Assembly (NCBI GenBank): GCA_964555065.1
Contig: CAZKRB010000002.1
Coordinates: 1 to 64,000, forward strand
Direction: 5' to 3'
Length of the DNA stretch: 64,000 bases
Origin: Syntrophus sp964555065
Lineage (GTDB): Bacteria > Desulfobacterota > Syntrophia > Syntrophales > Syntrophaceae
Shown here: positions 9,091 through 17,859 of the stretch, one piece after another
How positions within the stretch are numbered: the stretch's first letter is position 1
Layout: the number at the start of each line of letters is the position of its first letter
Notes under the pieces: generated by a model
Databases searched by the model: none
Told to the model about the DNA's origin: nothing
What the model saw: only the letters and a program-made list of their open reading frames with translations
Position numbers and translations under genes: made by a program

Positions 9091-9927
9091 TCAGAGTTTT
9101 CTCTCCAGCAATCGATGGATCGCGAGGGCGGCTTGGATTGCAAGGGCTTCCGGAGCCTGAGGATCCTCCGGCCTTTCCAGAAAAAAGCCGAAAACATGCA
9201 CTTGGGCTGAAAACACCTCCCGGAGCAACCGGGCGGTCTGCTGCCGCCGTCTTTCTACACGCGTCCTTTCGCCATAGGCATCCCCCGCCTGTTCATTAAA
9301 GCCGAAATCATCCACCAGCAGAATATCCCGCAGATCGTAGAGTTGCAGTCCCGTCTTCAAGCATTGCCAGAAGGAAGGCTCATCCTTGTGCGCCCCCAGG
9401 TCGGCGGAATTCGCCACCACGAGGGCAGGGGACCGGAGGGCGCCGAAGGCCCCGTCCGCGGGGAGGGCGGGAATGCCCCAGTCCGCGAGGAACTTCAGGA
9501 TGAACGGGGTGGCTTCCGCGTAGTGGTCCGTCGCAATGACCACACAGGCATCCGGCCGGATTGAAAGACCCTCCAACACAGGTCGCCAGGCGACCTCCAT
9601 GGAGGAAGCGGCCAGGTAGGAATCGACGAAATCCGCCACTGCTTTTTCCAGTATCTGATCCGGGACGGGCGGGCTTTCGGGATTCCACCCGGCGGCCCTG
9701 TCCCTGAGGCGGCGCAGCATGACCTGCTTGTACCCCGCTCGGGTGGTGCTGCCCTCGTCCCAGGTCGGATTGACGATTTCCGCCCAGAACCGGGAAGGGG
9801 TGACGCCCAGGCGGGCCAGGCCGCTTTTTTCCAGCGCCTCCCGGAGCGAATTCTCCCGGCCGAAGGCAACGGCCGACAGGCTGAGCGTACCCGAATAGTC
9901 GAAGATAATCAGCGTGTCCTGCCTCAT
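9091..9927 (-). CDS. HAD-superfamily-like protein, third gene of thiM-thiE operon
   Basis: A 278-residue cytosolic protein with HAD hydrolase hallmarks: motif I IIFDYSGTLS near the N-terminus, a motif II-like VVIATDHYA, and motif IV DILLVDDFGFN. In motif I the second acid of the usual DxDGT is replaced by Ser (DYSGT), which would weaken classical phosphatase chemistry. It starts 5 nt after the thiE stop and is the last gene of the operon. Position suggests a role around thiamine or its phosphates, but substrate cannot be read from the sequence. The long cap region (residues ~20-130) is not one I can assign. Confidence 0.7.
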   Translation of the reverse strand: MRQDTLIIFDYSGTLSLSAVAFGRENSLREALEKSGLARLGVTPSRFWAEIVNPTWDEGSTTRAGYKQVMLRRLRDRAAGWNPESPPVPDQILEKAVADFVDSYLAASSMEVAWRPVLEGLSIRPDACVVIATDHYAEATPFILKFLADWGIPALPADGAFGALRSPALVVANSADLGAHKDEPSFWQCLKTGLQLYDLRDILLVDDFGFNEQAGDAYGERTRVERRRQQTARLLREVFSAQVHVFGFFLERPEDPQAPEALAIQAALAIHRLLERKL

Positions 9928-9932
9928 GAAAT

Positions 9933-10613
9933 TCAGGACCTGCCGCGGAGAGTCTCTCTGTGCTCCCGCGCCGCGGCAATGACCGCGGAAAGCTCTGAGG
10001 CGGCCTTCCGGGGATCTTCCGCCGCACAGACGGCCGACACCACGGCGACCATATCGGCGCCGGCCAGGGCAACCGCCGCGGCATTCTCCCGGTTGATTCC
10101 ACCGATGGCAACCAGCGGGTGGCGGGAGAAGGCCCGGATGCGGGCCAGCCCCTCCAGCCCCCAGGGTTTCTTGGTGTCGGTTTTGGTCGGCGTGGCAAAA
10201 ACGGGACTGACCCCCAGGTAATCGACCTCCTGTCTTTCCGCCTGCACGACATCCTCCCAGGTTTCCACGGACAGACCGATAATGGCATCCGGTCCCAGCA
10301 GCCGGCGGGCGATGTCATAAGGGATGTCCTCCTGGCCGATGTGGATGCCGTCGGCTTCGACCGCCAGAACGACATCCAGGCGGTCGTTGATGATCAGGGG
10401 GACGCCAAGCGGCGCCAGAATTCCCTTCAGGCGACGGGCTTCCTCAATGAAGGAGCGGGTGGGAAGATCCTTCTCCCGGAGCTGTACCCAGGACGCGCCG
10501 CCCTGGACCGCCAGGGAAACGACCTCTTCAAGATCCCGGCGGCCGCACAGGACGCGATCCGTGACCAGATACAGCCCGCCGGCCCTACCGGAGGCGATTT
10601 TTGCCGCGTTCAT
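9933..10613 (-). CDS. thiE: Thiamine-phosphate synthase
   Basis: Joins HMP-PP and thiazole phosphate to make thiamine monophosphate. The 226-residue TIM barrel shows the family blocks WVQLREKDLPTRSF, LIINDRLDVVLAVEADGIHIGQED and VDYLGVSPVFATPTK, with VAIGGIN near the C-terminus that binds phosphate. The ATG at 10613 lies 2 nt beyond the thiM stop, so translation is likely coupled. Thiazole (ThiM) and ThiE adjacent, with no thiC or thiG here, fits salvage. Confidence 0.95.
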   Translation of the reverse strand: MNAAKIASGRAGGLYLVTDRVLCGRRDLEEVVSLAVQGGASWVQLREKDLPTRSFIEEARRLKGILAPLGVPLIINDRLDVVLAVEADGIHIGQEDIPYDIARRLLGPDAIIGLSVETWEDVVQAERQEVDYLGVSPVFATPTKTDTKKPWGLEGLARIRAFSRHPLVAIGGINRENAAAVALAGADMVAVVSAVCAAEDPRKAASELSAVIAAAREHRETLRGRS

Positions 10614-10615
10614 GG

Positions 10616-11429
10616 TCAGGCCCCCGTATCCACCCGCAGCCGGTCCTGGATGTCTCTTTCCGTAAGCCGGTACAGGGCGTCAAGAAAATGCAGCTGCAGG
10701 CTTCCCGGTCCGGCGGAGAGTTCCGCAGCCATTTCCCCGGCGATCCCCATGACCGCCATGGCCTGGGCGGCTGCCGACGCCGGAGAAGCGTTGACCGCCG
10801 CAAAGGCGCCGCACAGCGCGGAGGCCGTGCAGCCAAGGCCCGTAACGCGGGTCATCAGGGAATGGCCGTTCCGGATGGCGAAAACCGCGCCGTCGCCGAG
10901 GACAAAATCCGTCTCGCCGCTGATGCAGACGGCGCATCCGTAGGCATCGTTCAGCCGGCGGCCGGCTTCGAGGGCGTTCCGCGAAGATTCCGTGCTGTCC
11001 ACCCCCTTCGTATCCCATTTACCGACCGTCGAAAGGGCCAGGAGTTCCGAGGCATTGCCCCGTAAAATCGTCGGAGAAACCGCGGCCAGGAGTTCCCGGG
11101 CCGTGCGGGTTCGATAGGCCGTCGCCCCGGCGCCCACGGGATCGAGGACGATGGGCAGTTTCCGTTCGGCAGCGGCCAGGGCGGCGCTGATCATGGCCCG
11201 GACCCAGTGCGGGCTCAGCGTCCCGATGTTGATCACCAGGGCCGACGCGATCCCCACCATGTCCGCCACTTCCTCCTCGGCATGGGCCATGACGGGCGAA
11301 GCGCCGAGGGCGAGCAGGGCGTTGGCCGTCGAGTTCATCGCCACATAGTTGGTGATATTATGGATCAGGGGCGCCCCTTCCCGGATCGCCGCCACTGAAG
11401 CCCAGATCATCTCCGGGGTAAGATCCATG
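10616..11429 (-). CDS. thiM: Hydroxyethylthiazole kinase
   Basis: Phosphorylates 4-methyl-5-(2-hydroxyethyl)thiazole for thiamine salvage. Family blocks seen: PLIHNITNYVAMN, NALLALGASPVMAHA, LPIVLDPVGAGAT, ILRGNASE, and the C-terminal TGLGCTASALCGAF with the conserved Cys. I chose ATG 11429 (MDLTPEMIW) because it gives the usual ~270-residue length and has GGAAGGAGAGGG upstream; the frame is open to an ATG at 11467 which also has a GAGG at good spacing, so a 13-residue extension is possible. First gene of thiM-thiE-HAD. I looked for a TPP riboswitch upstream and could not convince myself of one. Confidence 0.94.
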
Positions 11430-11602
11430 AGTTTTCCCTCTCCTTCCGCCAGTGTAATCGCAGGCATCTTATCCTCAGGAGCGGACCCTTTGCAAGGGGG
11501 GATTTCCCCCTTGACTTTTAAGGGGAAACGATGCTTTGTCTGTTCAAAAAGAAAGGATTCTTAACTCTTATGGAAATGTGGAAATGCAAGGGAACGGCGG
11601 TC

Positions 11603-12328
11603 ATGGGAATGACCGCTCCGACAAAAATCCTCTGGCCGGCGCTGCCGGCGGTTCTGTTTCTTTTCTGGGGAGCCGTGAACGCGGTCCAGGCGGGAACGGT
11701 GGAAGAGGCCTTCAAAAAAAGCTTTCCTAAAGTTCCGGGGGAGGGATTTTCCGAGACTCCCATCAAGGGCGTCTATGAGGTGCAGGTGGGCACTGAGATC
11801 CTCTATTATGCCCCGGAATCGGACTGTGTGCTCCTCGGGGAGATGGTCACCAGGGAGGGGAAAAACCTGACCCGGGAAAAAATTCAGGGACTGATCGCCG
11901 TCAAGGCGAAGAATCTGCCCCTGGAGCAGGCGATCAAGATCGGCAAGGGGCCGCAGCAGGTCATTGAAATCACCGATCCGGACTGTCCCTACTGCCGCCA
12001 GGCCTCCGAATTTTTTGCCGGCCGCACCGACGTGACCCGCTACGTCTTCTTCTTTCCCCTGCTCTTCCATAAAGACGCCGAGGCCAAGGCGCTTCAGGTT
12101 CTCTGTGCCAAGGACCAGGCGAAAGCCTATGAGGAAGCCATGACGGGGAAACTGGACGACATGAAATTCAAACCCTGCAAGGACCCCAAGGCGGAAGCAA
12201 CCTTGCGGAAGCACAAGGAGGCCGCCGCCAACCTCGGATTATCCGGCACCCCCTTCTTCCTGATCGGGGATCAGCCTGTTTTCGGGGCGAATATCCCCCA
12301 GTTTGAAAGTCTGCTGAAGGCGAAGTAA
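11603..12328 (+). CDS. DsbC/DsbG-like periplasmic thiol-disulfide protein
   Basis: Exported thioredoxin-fold protein, likely disulfide isomerase or oxidoreductase. After a signal sequence (hydrophobic ILWPALPAVLFLFWGAV, cleavage near VQA) comes an N-terminal dimerisation-like domain (GVYEVQVGTEILYYAPESD), then a thioredoxin fold with the active site DPDCPYCRQ and the cis-Pro loop LSGTPFFLIG. I chose ATG 11603 because it puts the hydrophobic core near the N-terminus and has AAGGGA upstream; ATG 11531, preceded by AAGGGG, would add 24 residues. It converges with the TlpA-like gene, the stops being 3 nt apart. With the CcdA/DsbD-like membrane protein it forms an exported thiol-redox set. Confidence 0.87.
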   Translation: MGMTAPTKILWPALPAVLFLFWGAVNAVQAGTVEEAFKKSFPKVPGEGFSETPIKGVYEVQVGTEILYYAPESDCVLLGEMVTREGKNLTREKIQGLIAVKAKNLPLEQAIKIGKGPQQVIEITDPDCPYCRQASEFFAGRTDVTRYVFFFPLLFHKDAEAKALQVLCAKDQAKAYEEAMTGKLDDMKFKPCKDPKAEATLRKHKEAAANLGLSGTPFFLIGDQPVFGANIPQFESLLKAK

Positions 12329-12331
12329 GGA

Positions 12332-12877
12332 TTAAGACTTTCCGGGCCGGGGCTGTCGGAAAAGGTCCTCCAGGGAGGCATCGAGAGACGGGCAACCCCG
12401 GCAGAGCACCCGGCCGTCCCGGTCCAGAAGAATCATGAAGGGAACGCCGCGGATCCCGAAGGTTTGAGACACGGCGCCCTTTTCATCCAGCAGGACCCGA
12501 TAGGGAAGTGCATTTTCGCTGGCAAAGGATGAAACCTTCCGGGAGGATTCCTGGATGAAAATCTGCACCACTTCCAGGCCGTCGGAGCGGTGGCGCTCAT
12601 AAATCTCCCGGAAATGGGGCAGCTCGGAGCGGCAATAGGCGCACCAGGTGGTGCTGAAGATCAGCAGGACAGGCTTCCCCCGGGACTGGCTCAGCCGGAA
12701 GGACCGCCCCTCCAGATCGGGGAGGGTAAAATCCGCCGCCCCGCCAACTTCAAGCGGGGGAGAAACGCTGCCATCCGGTCCCCGCTGTTTCTGTTCGGGA
12801 GATTCCTGACAGCCTGCCAGCAGGCAAATCAGGAGGACGATTCCTGCAAACAGGGAGACCAGCCGAAAAATCTTCAT
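12332..12877 (-). CDS. TlpA/ResA-like thiol-disulfide oxidoreductase lipoprotein
   Basis: The 181-residue product starts with a lipoprotein signal (LLICLLAGC lipobox, Cys ~23), so it is anchored at the periplasmic side of a membrane. The thioredoxin-like AhpC/TSA domain has the redox motif WCAYC (STTWCAYCRSELP) and the cis-Pro region GIRGVPFMILLDRDG. It likely receives electrons from the CcdA/DsbD-like protein encoded just downstream in genome coordinates (upstream in transcription, 49 nt away), reducing cytochrome c apoproteins or other exported thiols. Partner identity is inferred from synteny. Confidence 0.88.
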   Translation of the reverse strand: MKIFRLVSLFAGIVLLICLLAGCQESPEQKQRGPDGSVSPPLEVGGAADFTLPDLEGRSFRLSQSRGKPVLLIFSTTWCAYCRSELPHFREIYERHRSDGLEVVQIFIQESSRKVSSFASENALPYRVLLDEKGAVSQTFGIRGVPFMILLDRDGRVLCRGCPSLDASLEDLFRQPRPGKS

Positions 12878-12926
12878 GGGATGAACCCTCCTGGGTCAGT
12901 CGTCAGTCTTTCTACTTTAACTTAAT

Positions 12927-13643
12927 CTAAACCAGCGCACCGCCGGCCTGAATCAGAAAATATTCTCCCGAGGCGATGAGGAGCCAGCCGCAGCCCTGTT
13001 TGATCCGCACCATCCACAGGCCGGAGCGGGGAAGACTGGACAGCACTCCGGCAAAGGCGCCAAGGAGCATCAGCAGGGTCCCCATGCCCAGGGCAAAGAC
13101 AAACAGGAGACTCATGCCGAAGAAAAAGCTCTGCTGCGTGGCGACATAGGCAAGCAGAACGGAAAACACCGGAGCAGAACAGGGCCCCACCAGCAGTCCG
13201 GAGGTGACGCCCACCAGGAAACTGCCGACGATTCCCTTTCTCCTGTCGTCCCCTGCCGGTGGTGCAAGCAGCCCGGGAAGCCGAATTTGAATCGTAAAGA
13301 CCTCCAGCATGGACAGCCCCATGAGAAGGCAGACATTGGCCACCAGGAAGGTCACCCAGAAGCTGCTCTGAATGCGGCCGAACAGCTGCCCGGTCAGCGC
13401 GGAAACGCCCCCGAGCACGGCATAGGTTATGGAGAGGCCCAGGACGTAGGCTAAGGAAAGCAGAAAACCCCGCATCCTGGAACCGGCGCCGCGAACGCCG
13501 ATATAGGCGACCACGAGCGGCATGACGGGGTAAATGCAGGGAGTGAAACTCACCAGGAGCCCTCCGAGGTAGGCCGCCAGGTAAGCCGCCAGGTGGGAGC
13601 CTCCGAGATAACCGCTCAGGCCGCTCAGGAAGGACTCGATCAT
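12927..13643 (-). CDS. CcdA/DsbD-type transmembrane electron carrier
   Basis: Polytopic membrane protein of 238 residues with about six membrane segments. The two conserved cysteines that shuttle electrons are present: FTPCIYPVMP (first segment) and VGPCSAPVFS. It matches the transmembrane domain of DsbD alone, without the flanking periplasmic thioredoxin domains; these roles may be taken by the TlpA-like and DsbC-like neighbours. It moves reducing equivalents from cytosolic thioredoxin to the periplasm. First gene of the two-gene minus-strand operon with the TlpA-like gene. Confidence 0.9.
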   Translation of the reverse strand: MIESFLSGLSGYLGGSHLAAYLAAYLGGLLVSFTPCIYPVMPLVVAYIGVRGAGSRMRGFLLSLAYVLGLSITYAVLGGVSALTGQLFGRIQSSFWVTFLVANVCLLMGLSMLEVFTIQIRLPGLLAPPAGDDRRKGIVGSFLVGVTSGLLVGPCSAPVFSVLLAYVATQQSFFFGMSLLFVFALGMGTLLMLLGAFAGVLSSLPRSGLWMVRIKQGCGWLLIASGEYFLIQAGGALV

Positions 13644-13911
13644 GAATCCTCTCCGGGGGCCGGGGCTTCATGCCCGGCATCAAGTCGGACTTGACGTCCA
13701 AAGGGAATCCGGGATAACCGCCTCTTTTCCATGACATCTCCTGTTCGCGCCGGCAATCTGCAATGGTGGAAGTTATTGCACAAACCTCCTTTCCGGTCAA
13801 GCGGAACAGACGGATTAGCCCGGCGGCCAGGCCGATGCGTCCGCAGGGATAACGGTTCCCTCTCCATCACGGTTCTGCTGCAATCATCCTCTTCAGGGAA
13901 GGAAGGAATGA

Positions 13912-15027
13912 TCACGACAGGGAGGTGACGATTTTTCGCAGGATTCGCCCGGGCAGAGGATCCACCGTGTGCAGCGCACCGTGTGGGCAGATTTCGATGC
14001 AGCAGCAGCACCGGATGCAGCGATCGTAGTCGAAGACCAGGGTCCGGTCCGGGGCGCCGATCGCCTTTACCGGACAGATTTCCCCGCAGGCCCCGCAATG
14101 CCGGCAGCGGCTCTCCTCCACCGCCGGCCGGGGCAGAAAATGAAGCCGGATCGTGCGCTGCAGAATCGCCGGACCGTAAAGGAGAGACCCGGCCGACCCG
14201 GGAAGGCGGAGAGCGGGTAGAGCCTCCAGGGGGCCATCCACCGCGGGGGCTTCCGCCAGGAGACCGGCTTCGCGGGAGGCTCTCAGGACCGGCAGTTCAT
14301 CCGGATCCAGGTTCAGGAGCCGGCAGACGGTGAGATCGAGGGCAACGGCGCTGTCACTGGCGAAGAGCAGGCCGATTTCCCTGGGGTTTCCCCGCTTTCC
14401 CGGCCCTTCGCCTTCCAGGGCCACGATGCCGTCGAGAACGGTAAAGGCCGGCGAAATCCGTTGGTACAGCTGGACCAGCAGCCGGGCAAACAACGCCCGA
14501 TCGACACCCGTCTTCATGTGCCACTCCGGTTTGCGGTACCCCACGACGCAACCGAAGAGATTTTTCACCCCCAGGGTGAGGAGCATCTGGCTGTGGGTTT
14601 TCAACTTGGGGAGATTGATGATGAAATCCGACTCGATGGCTTCCCGGGCGATTTCGATCATCCCGAAGGGCTGGCCGATGTCGATTTTCAGGGAATCCTG
14701 AAAAGGCCGGCATTCCACGGCGAAGGGGGCGAGCGCCTCTTCGAGGCCGCTTTCCCGGAGGATTTTCGGGAACGATCCCAGGGCGGGGCTGTCGGCAACC
14801 AGGGGGCGGGCACCCCGATCCAGGGTATATTCCACGGCGGCTCGAACGATGGCGGGATGGGTGACGATGGCCTGCTGCACCGTGGCAGCCGTCATCAGAT
14901 TCGGCTTGATCAGGACGCGGCTGCCCGGCGACATCCGCTCCCCCCCCAGCCGATCCAGCAGGGAAAAAACCAGGGGTTTCAACGTTTCGTAACGGTAGGA
15001 GGATTTTCGAATCAAAACGAGAGACAT
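13912..15027 (-). CDS. DUF362 protein with C-terminal 2x[4Fe-4S] ferredoxin domain
   Basis: A 371-residue protein. Residues ~1-290 are the DUF362 domain (VLIKPNLMTA, DFIINLPKLKTHSQMLLTLGVKNLFG, LLFASDSAVALDLTVC). The C-terminus holds two iron-sulfur motifs, CRHCGACGEICPVKAIG and the Cys-dense CIRCCCCIEICPHGAL. Such proteins are common in anaerobes; the substrate is unknown, and electron transfer is the safe inference. I chose ATG 15027 (MSLVLIRKSSY) since the upstream frame to 15120 is not family-like; GGAGGAG lies upstream but at long spacing (~12 nt). The second motif has an extra Cys in place of the usual xx residues. Confidence 0.88.
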   Translation of the reverse strand: MSLVLIRKSSYRYETLKPLVFSLLDRLGGERMSPGSRVLIKPNLMTAATVQQAIVTHPAIVRAAVEYTLDRGARPLVADSPALGSFPKILRESGLEEALAPFAVECRPFQDSLKIDIGQPFGMIEIAREAIESDFIINLPKLKTHSQMLLTLGVKNLFGCVVGYRKPEWHMKTGVDRALFARLLVQLYQRISPAFTVLDGIVALEGEGPGKRGNPREIGLLFASDSAVALDLTVCRLLNLDPDELPVLRASREAGLLAEAPAVDGPLEALPALRLPGSAGSLLYGPAILQRTIRLHFLPRPAVEESRCRHCGACGEICPVKAIGAPDRTLVFDYDRCIRCCCCIEICPHGALHTVDPLPGRILRKIVTSLS

Positions 15028-15180
15028 GGGCTGGACAACTCCTCCCCGCAAGTCCGGCGGACTCCGGACATTGATCAGCAAGATCCTTCCGCTCAGGGGT
15101 CTGCGGACTTCCCTCTTCAAAAAACGGGCGCGAATCCTGAGAGCCGCTTCTTGACCCGATTCAGCAGATCCGCCGGAGGC

Positions 15181-15528
15181 CTAACCCCTGGGAACGGCTT
15201 CCAGATCCACTTCTTCGCCGAAGGCCTCTGCCAGAATTTTCTGCAGCCGATCAAAGTCCTCGGGTTTTTCCATTTCTACGACGAGTTCCCGGTCATCCAG
15301 GACTCTCAGCCTGCCGTAAGGCCGGATTGCCTCAATGACTTTTCCCGGATCGGTGGTCACCCAGCCTTTCATCCGGCGCACCAGTTCCTCGCCGGTGAAG
15401 GCCCTTTCGATGGTGAGATCGACCCGGCGCCTCTTGGCTTCCCACCCGATCAGGGCCGGCTGGGCGAGTCTCGGAGTGACCGGGTCATGCATGGCGGCGC
15501 AGCGGAACCATAATTTGGCGCGAATCAT
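15181..15528 (-). CDS. Small hypothetical protein
   Basis: A 115-residue protein (MIRAKLWFRCAAMHDPVT...), not recognised. Predicted alternating beta and alpha segments with a charged C-terminal half (VVEMEKPEDFDRLQKILAEAFGEEVDLEAVPRG) suggest a small folded cytosolic domain. ATG 15528 is preferred over GTG 15534 because AGGAGG stands 9 nt before it. It is read in the same direction as the DUF362 gene, 153 nt upstream of it, and divergently from the nitroreductase. Confidence 0.7.
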   Translation of the reverse strand: MIRAKLWFRCAAMHDPVTPRLAQPALIGWEAKRRRVDLTIERAFTGEELVRRMKGWVTTDPGKVIEAIRPYGRLRVLDDRELVVEMEKPEDFDRLQKILAEAFGEEVDLEAVPRG

Positions 15529-15710
15529 AGTCACAAACCTCCTGGGGAAAGTCCGGCTTTGTGGATCGGCGGGCCGTCACGCCGCAGGATCCTGCCGGGG
15601 AATGAGTGTCTCCTTTTTCCCAGCGCCCGATTTCTTGACATTCATCCGAGGCTGGAGTACGCTTCTGCTTCACTTTTTGAGGATTCACTGCAGAGGAGGA
15701 TCAGGCATCC

Positions 15711-16364
15711 ATGGATCTCACCCAAACGATCAGAGAACGCAAAAGCATTCGAGCCTTTACGCCCGTCTCCGTTTCCCGGCAGCAGGTCGAGGAAATCCTT
15801 TCCCTGGCCGTTCTGGCTCCTTCCGCGATCAACCTGCAGCCGTGGGAATTCACGGTCGTGATGGGGGAGGAGAAGGCAAGATTGAGCCGAACGCTGATCA
15901 AGGCCTACCGGGAAAAACAGATATCCTGCAGCCCCGGAAATGTCAAGCCGCTTTCGAAAACCTTCAGCCGGCGCGGCGTAGAGTCCTTTGAAGTGATGAA
16001 CCCCTGCCTCGCCCAGATGGGAACGGACTTCGGAACCTTCATCAACGAGGGAAGCTGCAACTTCTACGGCGCCCCGGCAGCCATCATTATCACCCTGGAC
16101 AGCGCCTTTTCCCGGGCGCGGCTCGTGGACATCGGGATCACCTTGGGTTATCTCGTGCTGGCGGCCCACGAGAAGGGCCTGGGGACCTGCCCCATCGGTC
16201 TGATCAATGCCTATGAAGAGGAGGTCAAGGATCTGCTCAATATTCCGGATTCAAAGGATATCGTCATCGCGGTTGCCCTGGGATATCCCGACTGGGACAG
16301 CCCGGTGAACTCCTTTAAAACACCCCGGGATTCTGTCGACCAGTTTGTGCGCTGGATCGATTGA
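15711..16364 (+). CDS. Nitroreductase-family FMN oxidoreductase
   Basis: A 217-residue flavoprotein. The N-terminus TIRERKSIRAFTPVSVSRQQVEEIL is the FMN-phosphate-binding start of the family, followed by APSAINLQPWEFTVV. The middle shows an insert typical of ferredoxin-gene-associated members (FEVMNPCLAQMGTDFGTFINEG), and the C-terminus LGTCPIGLINAYEEEVKDLLNIP is the usual substrate-lid region. It likely reduces quinones or nitro compounds with NAD(P)H; the physiological substrate is not known. The start ATG 15711 follows AGAGGAGGATCAGG. A stand-alone gene between divergent and downstream units. Confidence 0.88.
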   Translation: MDLTQTIRERKSIRAFTPVSVSRQQVEEILSLAVLAPSAINLQPWEFTVVMGEEKARLSRTLIKAYREKQISCSPGNVKPLSKTFSRRGVESFEVMNPCLAQMGTDFGTFINEGSCNFYGAPAAIIITLDSAFSRARLVDIGITLGYLVLAAHEKGLGTCPIGLINAYEEEVKDLLNIPDSKDIVIAVALGYPDWDSPVNSFKTPRDSVDQFVRWID

Positions 16365-16516
16365 TGCCCCTGCAGATCCCGTTGGCCGCTTCCACCCGGA
16401 TGCCATCTGGAAAATCCGTAAGAAAGCGGGATTGATTCTTCAGCGATAATCTGTTATTTCTGTTTCGTCTAAACAATTTTTAACTTCTATCAATCAATTT
16501 ATCTAGGGAGGAATCC

Positions 16517-17515
16517 ATGGCGATTAAAATTGGAATTAATGGCTTCGGCCGCATCGGCCGACTGGTTTTCCGCGCTGCATGCGGGCGGAAGGACATCGAA
16601 GTGGTCGGGATCAACGATCTGCTCGACGCGGAGTACATGGCGTACATGCTTCGCTACGATACCGTTCACGGCAGATTTCAGGGAACGATCGACGTCAAGG
16701 ACGGCAAGCTGGTGGTGAACGGGCAGGAAATCCGCATCACGGCAGAGAAAGACCCCGCAAATCTCAAATGGAATGAAATCGGCGCAGAGTGCGTCGTCGA
16801 ATCCACCGGCCTTTTCCTGGACAAGGAAAAAGCGGGCGGCCACCTGAAAGCGGGTGCGAAAAAAGTCGTCCTTTCCGCTCCCTCGAAGGATGACACGCCG
16901 ATGTTCGTCATGGGGGTGAACCATCAGAGCTACCAGGGTGAACCGATCGTATCCAACGCCTCCTGCACCACCAACTGTCTGGCTCCGCTGGCCAAAGTGG
17001 TTCATGACAACTGGGGGATCGTCGAAGGGCTCATGACCACGGTGCATGCCGTCACCGCGACCCAGAAAACCGTTGACGGCCCCTCCATGAAGGACTGGCG
17101 CGGTGGCCGTGCCGCCGGCTTCAACATCATCCCCTCTTCCACCGGGGCAGCAAAAGCGGTGGGAGTGGTCATTCCAGAACTGAAGGGCAAGCTCACGGGG
17201 ATGGCGTTCCGTGTTCCCACGTGCGACGTTTCCGTCGTGGATCTGACCTGTCGCCTGGCGAAACCGGCCACCTACGAGGAGATCAAAGCCGCGATGAAGG
17301 CCGCCTCCGAAGGCGAACTCAAAGGTATTCTCGGCTATACGGAAGACGAGGTCGTCTCGAGCGATTTCATCGGCGAGGTGAAGACATCGATTTTCGATGC
17401 CAAGGCGGGCATCGCCCTCTCCGACACCTTCGTGAAGCTCGTTTCCTGGTATGACAACGAGTGGGCCTATTCCAACAAACTCCTTGACCTCCTGGTCCAT
17501 GTGGCAACCCGGTAG
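16517..17515 (+). CDS. gap: Glyceraldehyde-3-phosphate dehydrogenase
   Basis: Oxidises glyceraldehyde 3-phosphate to 1,3-bisphosphoglycerate in the cytosol. The full-length 332-residue enzyme has the N-terminal INGFGRIGRLVFRA dinucleotide fold, a GINDL acidic position favouring NAD+, the catalytic SNASCTTNCLAP (Cys about 150), and the C-terminal SWYDNEWAYSNKL. GGGAGGAATCC precedes ATG 16517. A strong terminator directly follows, so it is monocistronic. Confidence 0.97.
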   Translation: MAIKIGINGFGRIGRLVFRAACGRKDIEVVGINDLLDAEYMAYMLRYDTVHGRFQGTIDVKDGKLVVNGQEIRITAEKDPANLKWNEIGAECVVESTGLFLDKEKAGGHLKAGAKKVVLSAPSKDDTPMFVMGVNHQSYQGEPIVSNASCTTNCLAPLAKVVHDNWGIVEGLMTTVHAVTATQKTVDGPSMKDWRGGRAAGFNIIPSSTGAAKAVGVVIPELKGKLTGMAFRVPTCDVSVVDLTCRLAKPATYEEIKAAMKAASEGELKGILGYTEDEVVSSDFIGEVKTSIFDAKAGIALSDTFVKLVSWYDNEWAYSNKLLDLLVHVATR

Positions 17516-17541
17516 CGTGATCAGGAATTGAAGCTCCCGCG

Positions 17542-17577
17542 AGAGGAACGGCCTCACCCGCCGTTCCTCTTTCTTTC
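17542..17577 (+). terminator. Rho-independent terminator after gap
   Basis: GAGGAACGGC (17543-17552) and GCCGTTCCTC (17560-17569) make a perfect 10-bp stem, extended by an A-T pair, with a 7-nt loop and a following TTTCTTTC tract, 28 nt after the gap stop codon. Confidence 0.88.
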
Positions 17578-17607
17578 AGGGAGAAGAATGGCGGAAATCT
17601 CCAAAGG

Positions 17608-17699
17608 CGGCGCGTCGTTCTGCCGGGACGAAAAGCGTTAGACGCCACGTTGTTAATCGTGGAAATGTCGGCGCGTCATCCTGCCGGGAGGAAACGTCC
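17608..17699. repeat. Imperfect ~30-bp direct repeat upstream of the response regulator
   Basis: CGGCGCGTCGTTCTGCCGGG starting at 17608 recurs as CGGCGCGTCATCCTGCCGGG starting at 17669, 61 bp apart. Similarity continues into the following GGA(C/G)GAAA and includes GGAAAT just before each copy. It lies 160-250 bp before the response regulator start, in a 344-bp gene-free stretch that otherwise holds only the gap terminator. It could be a tandem regulator site or a remnant duplication. Confidence 0.5.
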
Positions 17700-17859
17700 C
17701 TGCTCCGTTCGGCCTGCAAGCGGCTGCCCCTTGAAGAGGGCAGGCTCCGCTGCCGGAAAAAAGAAATCAATATCTGCGGCCGTTCCGGCATGGCATCAGG
17801 AGATTCCTCCAACGCTGCCGCGCCGGCTTGCATCTCGTCCGCAGGGGTTGTGAAAAGCG

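Noticed and set aside
11430..11530. Possible TPP riboswitch upstream of thiM
   Set aside because: On the minus strand CTGAGGATAAG and GGCGGAAGGAG vaguely recall the aptamer, but the GGGGTGC/CTGAGA and ACCTGAT-GGATAATGCC blocks are not present in order.
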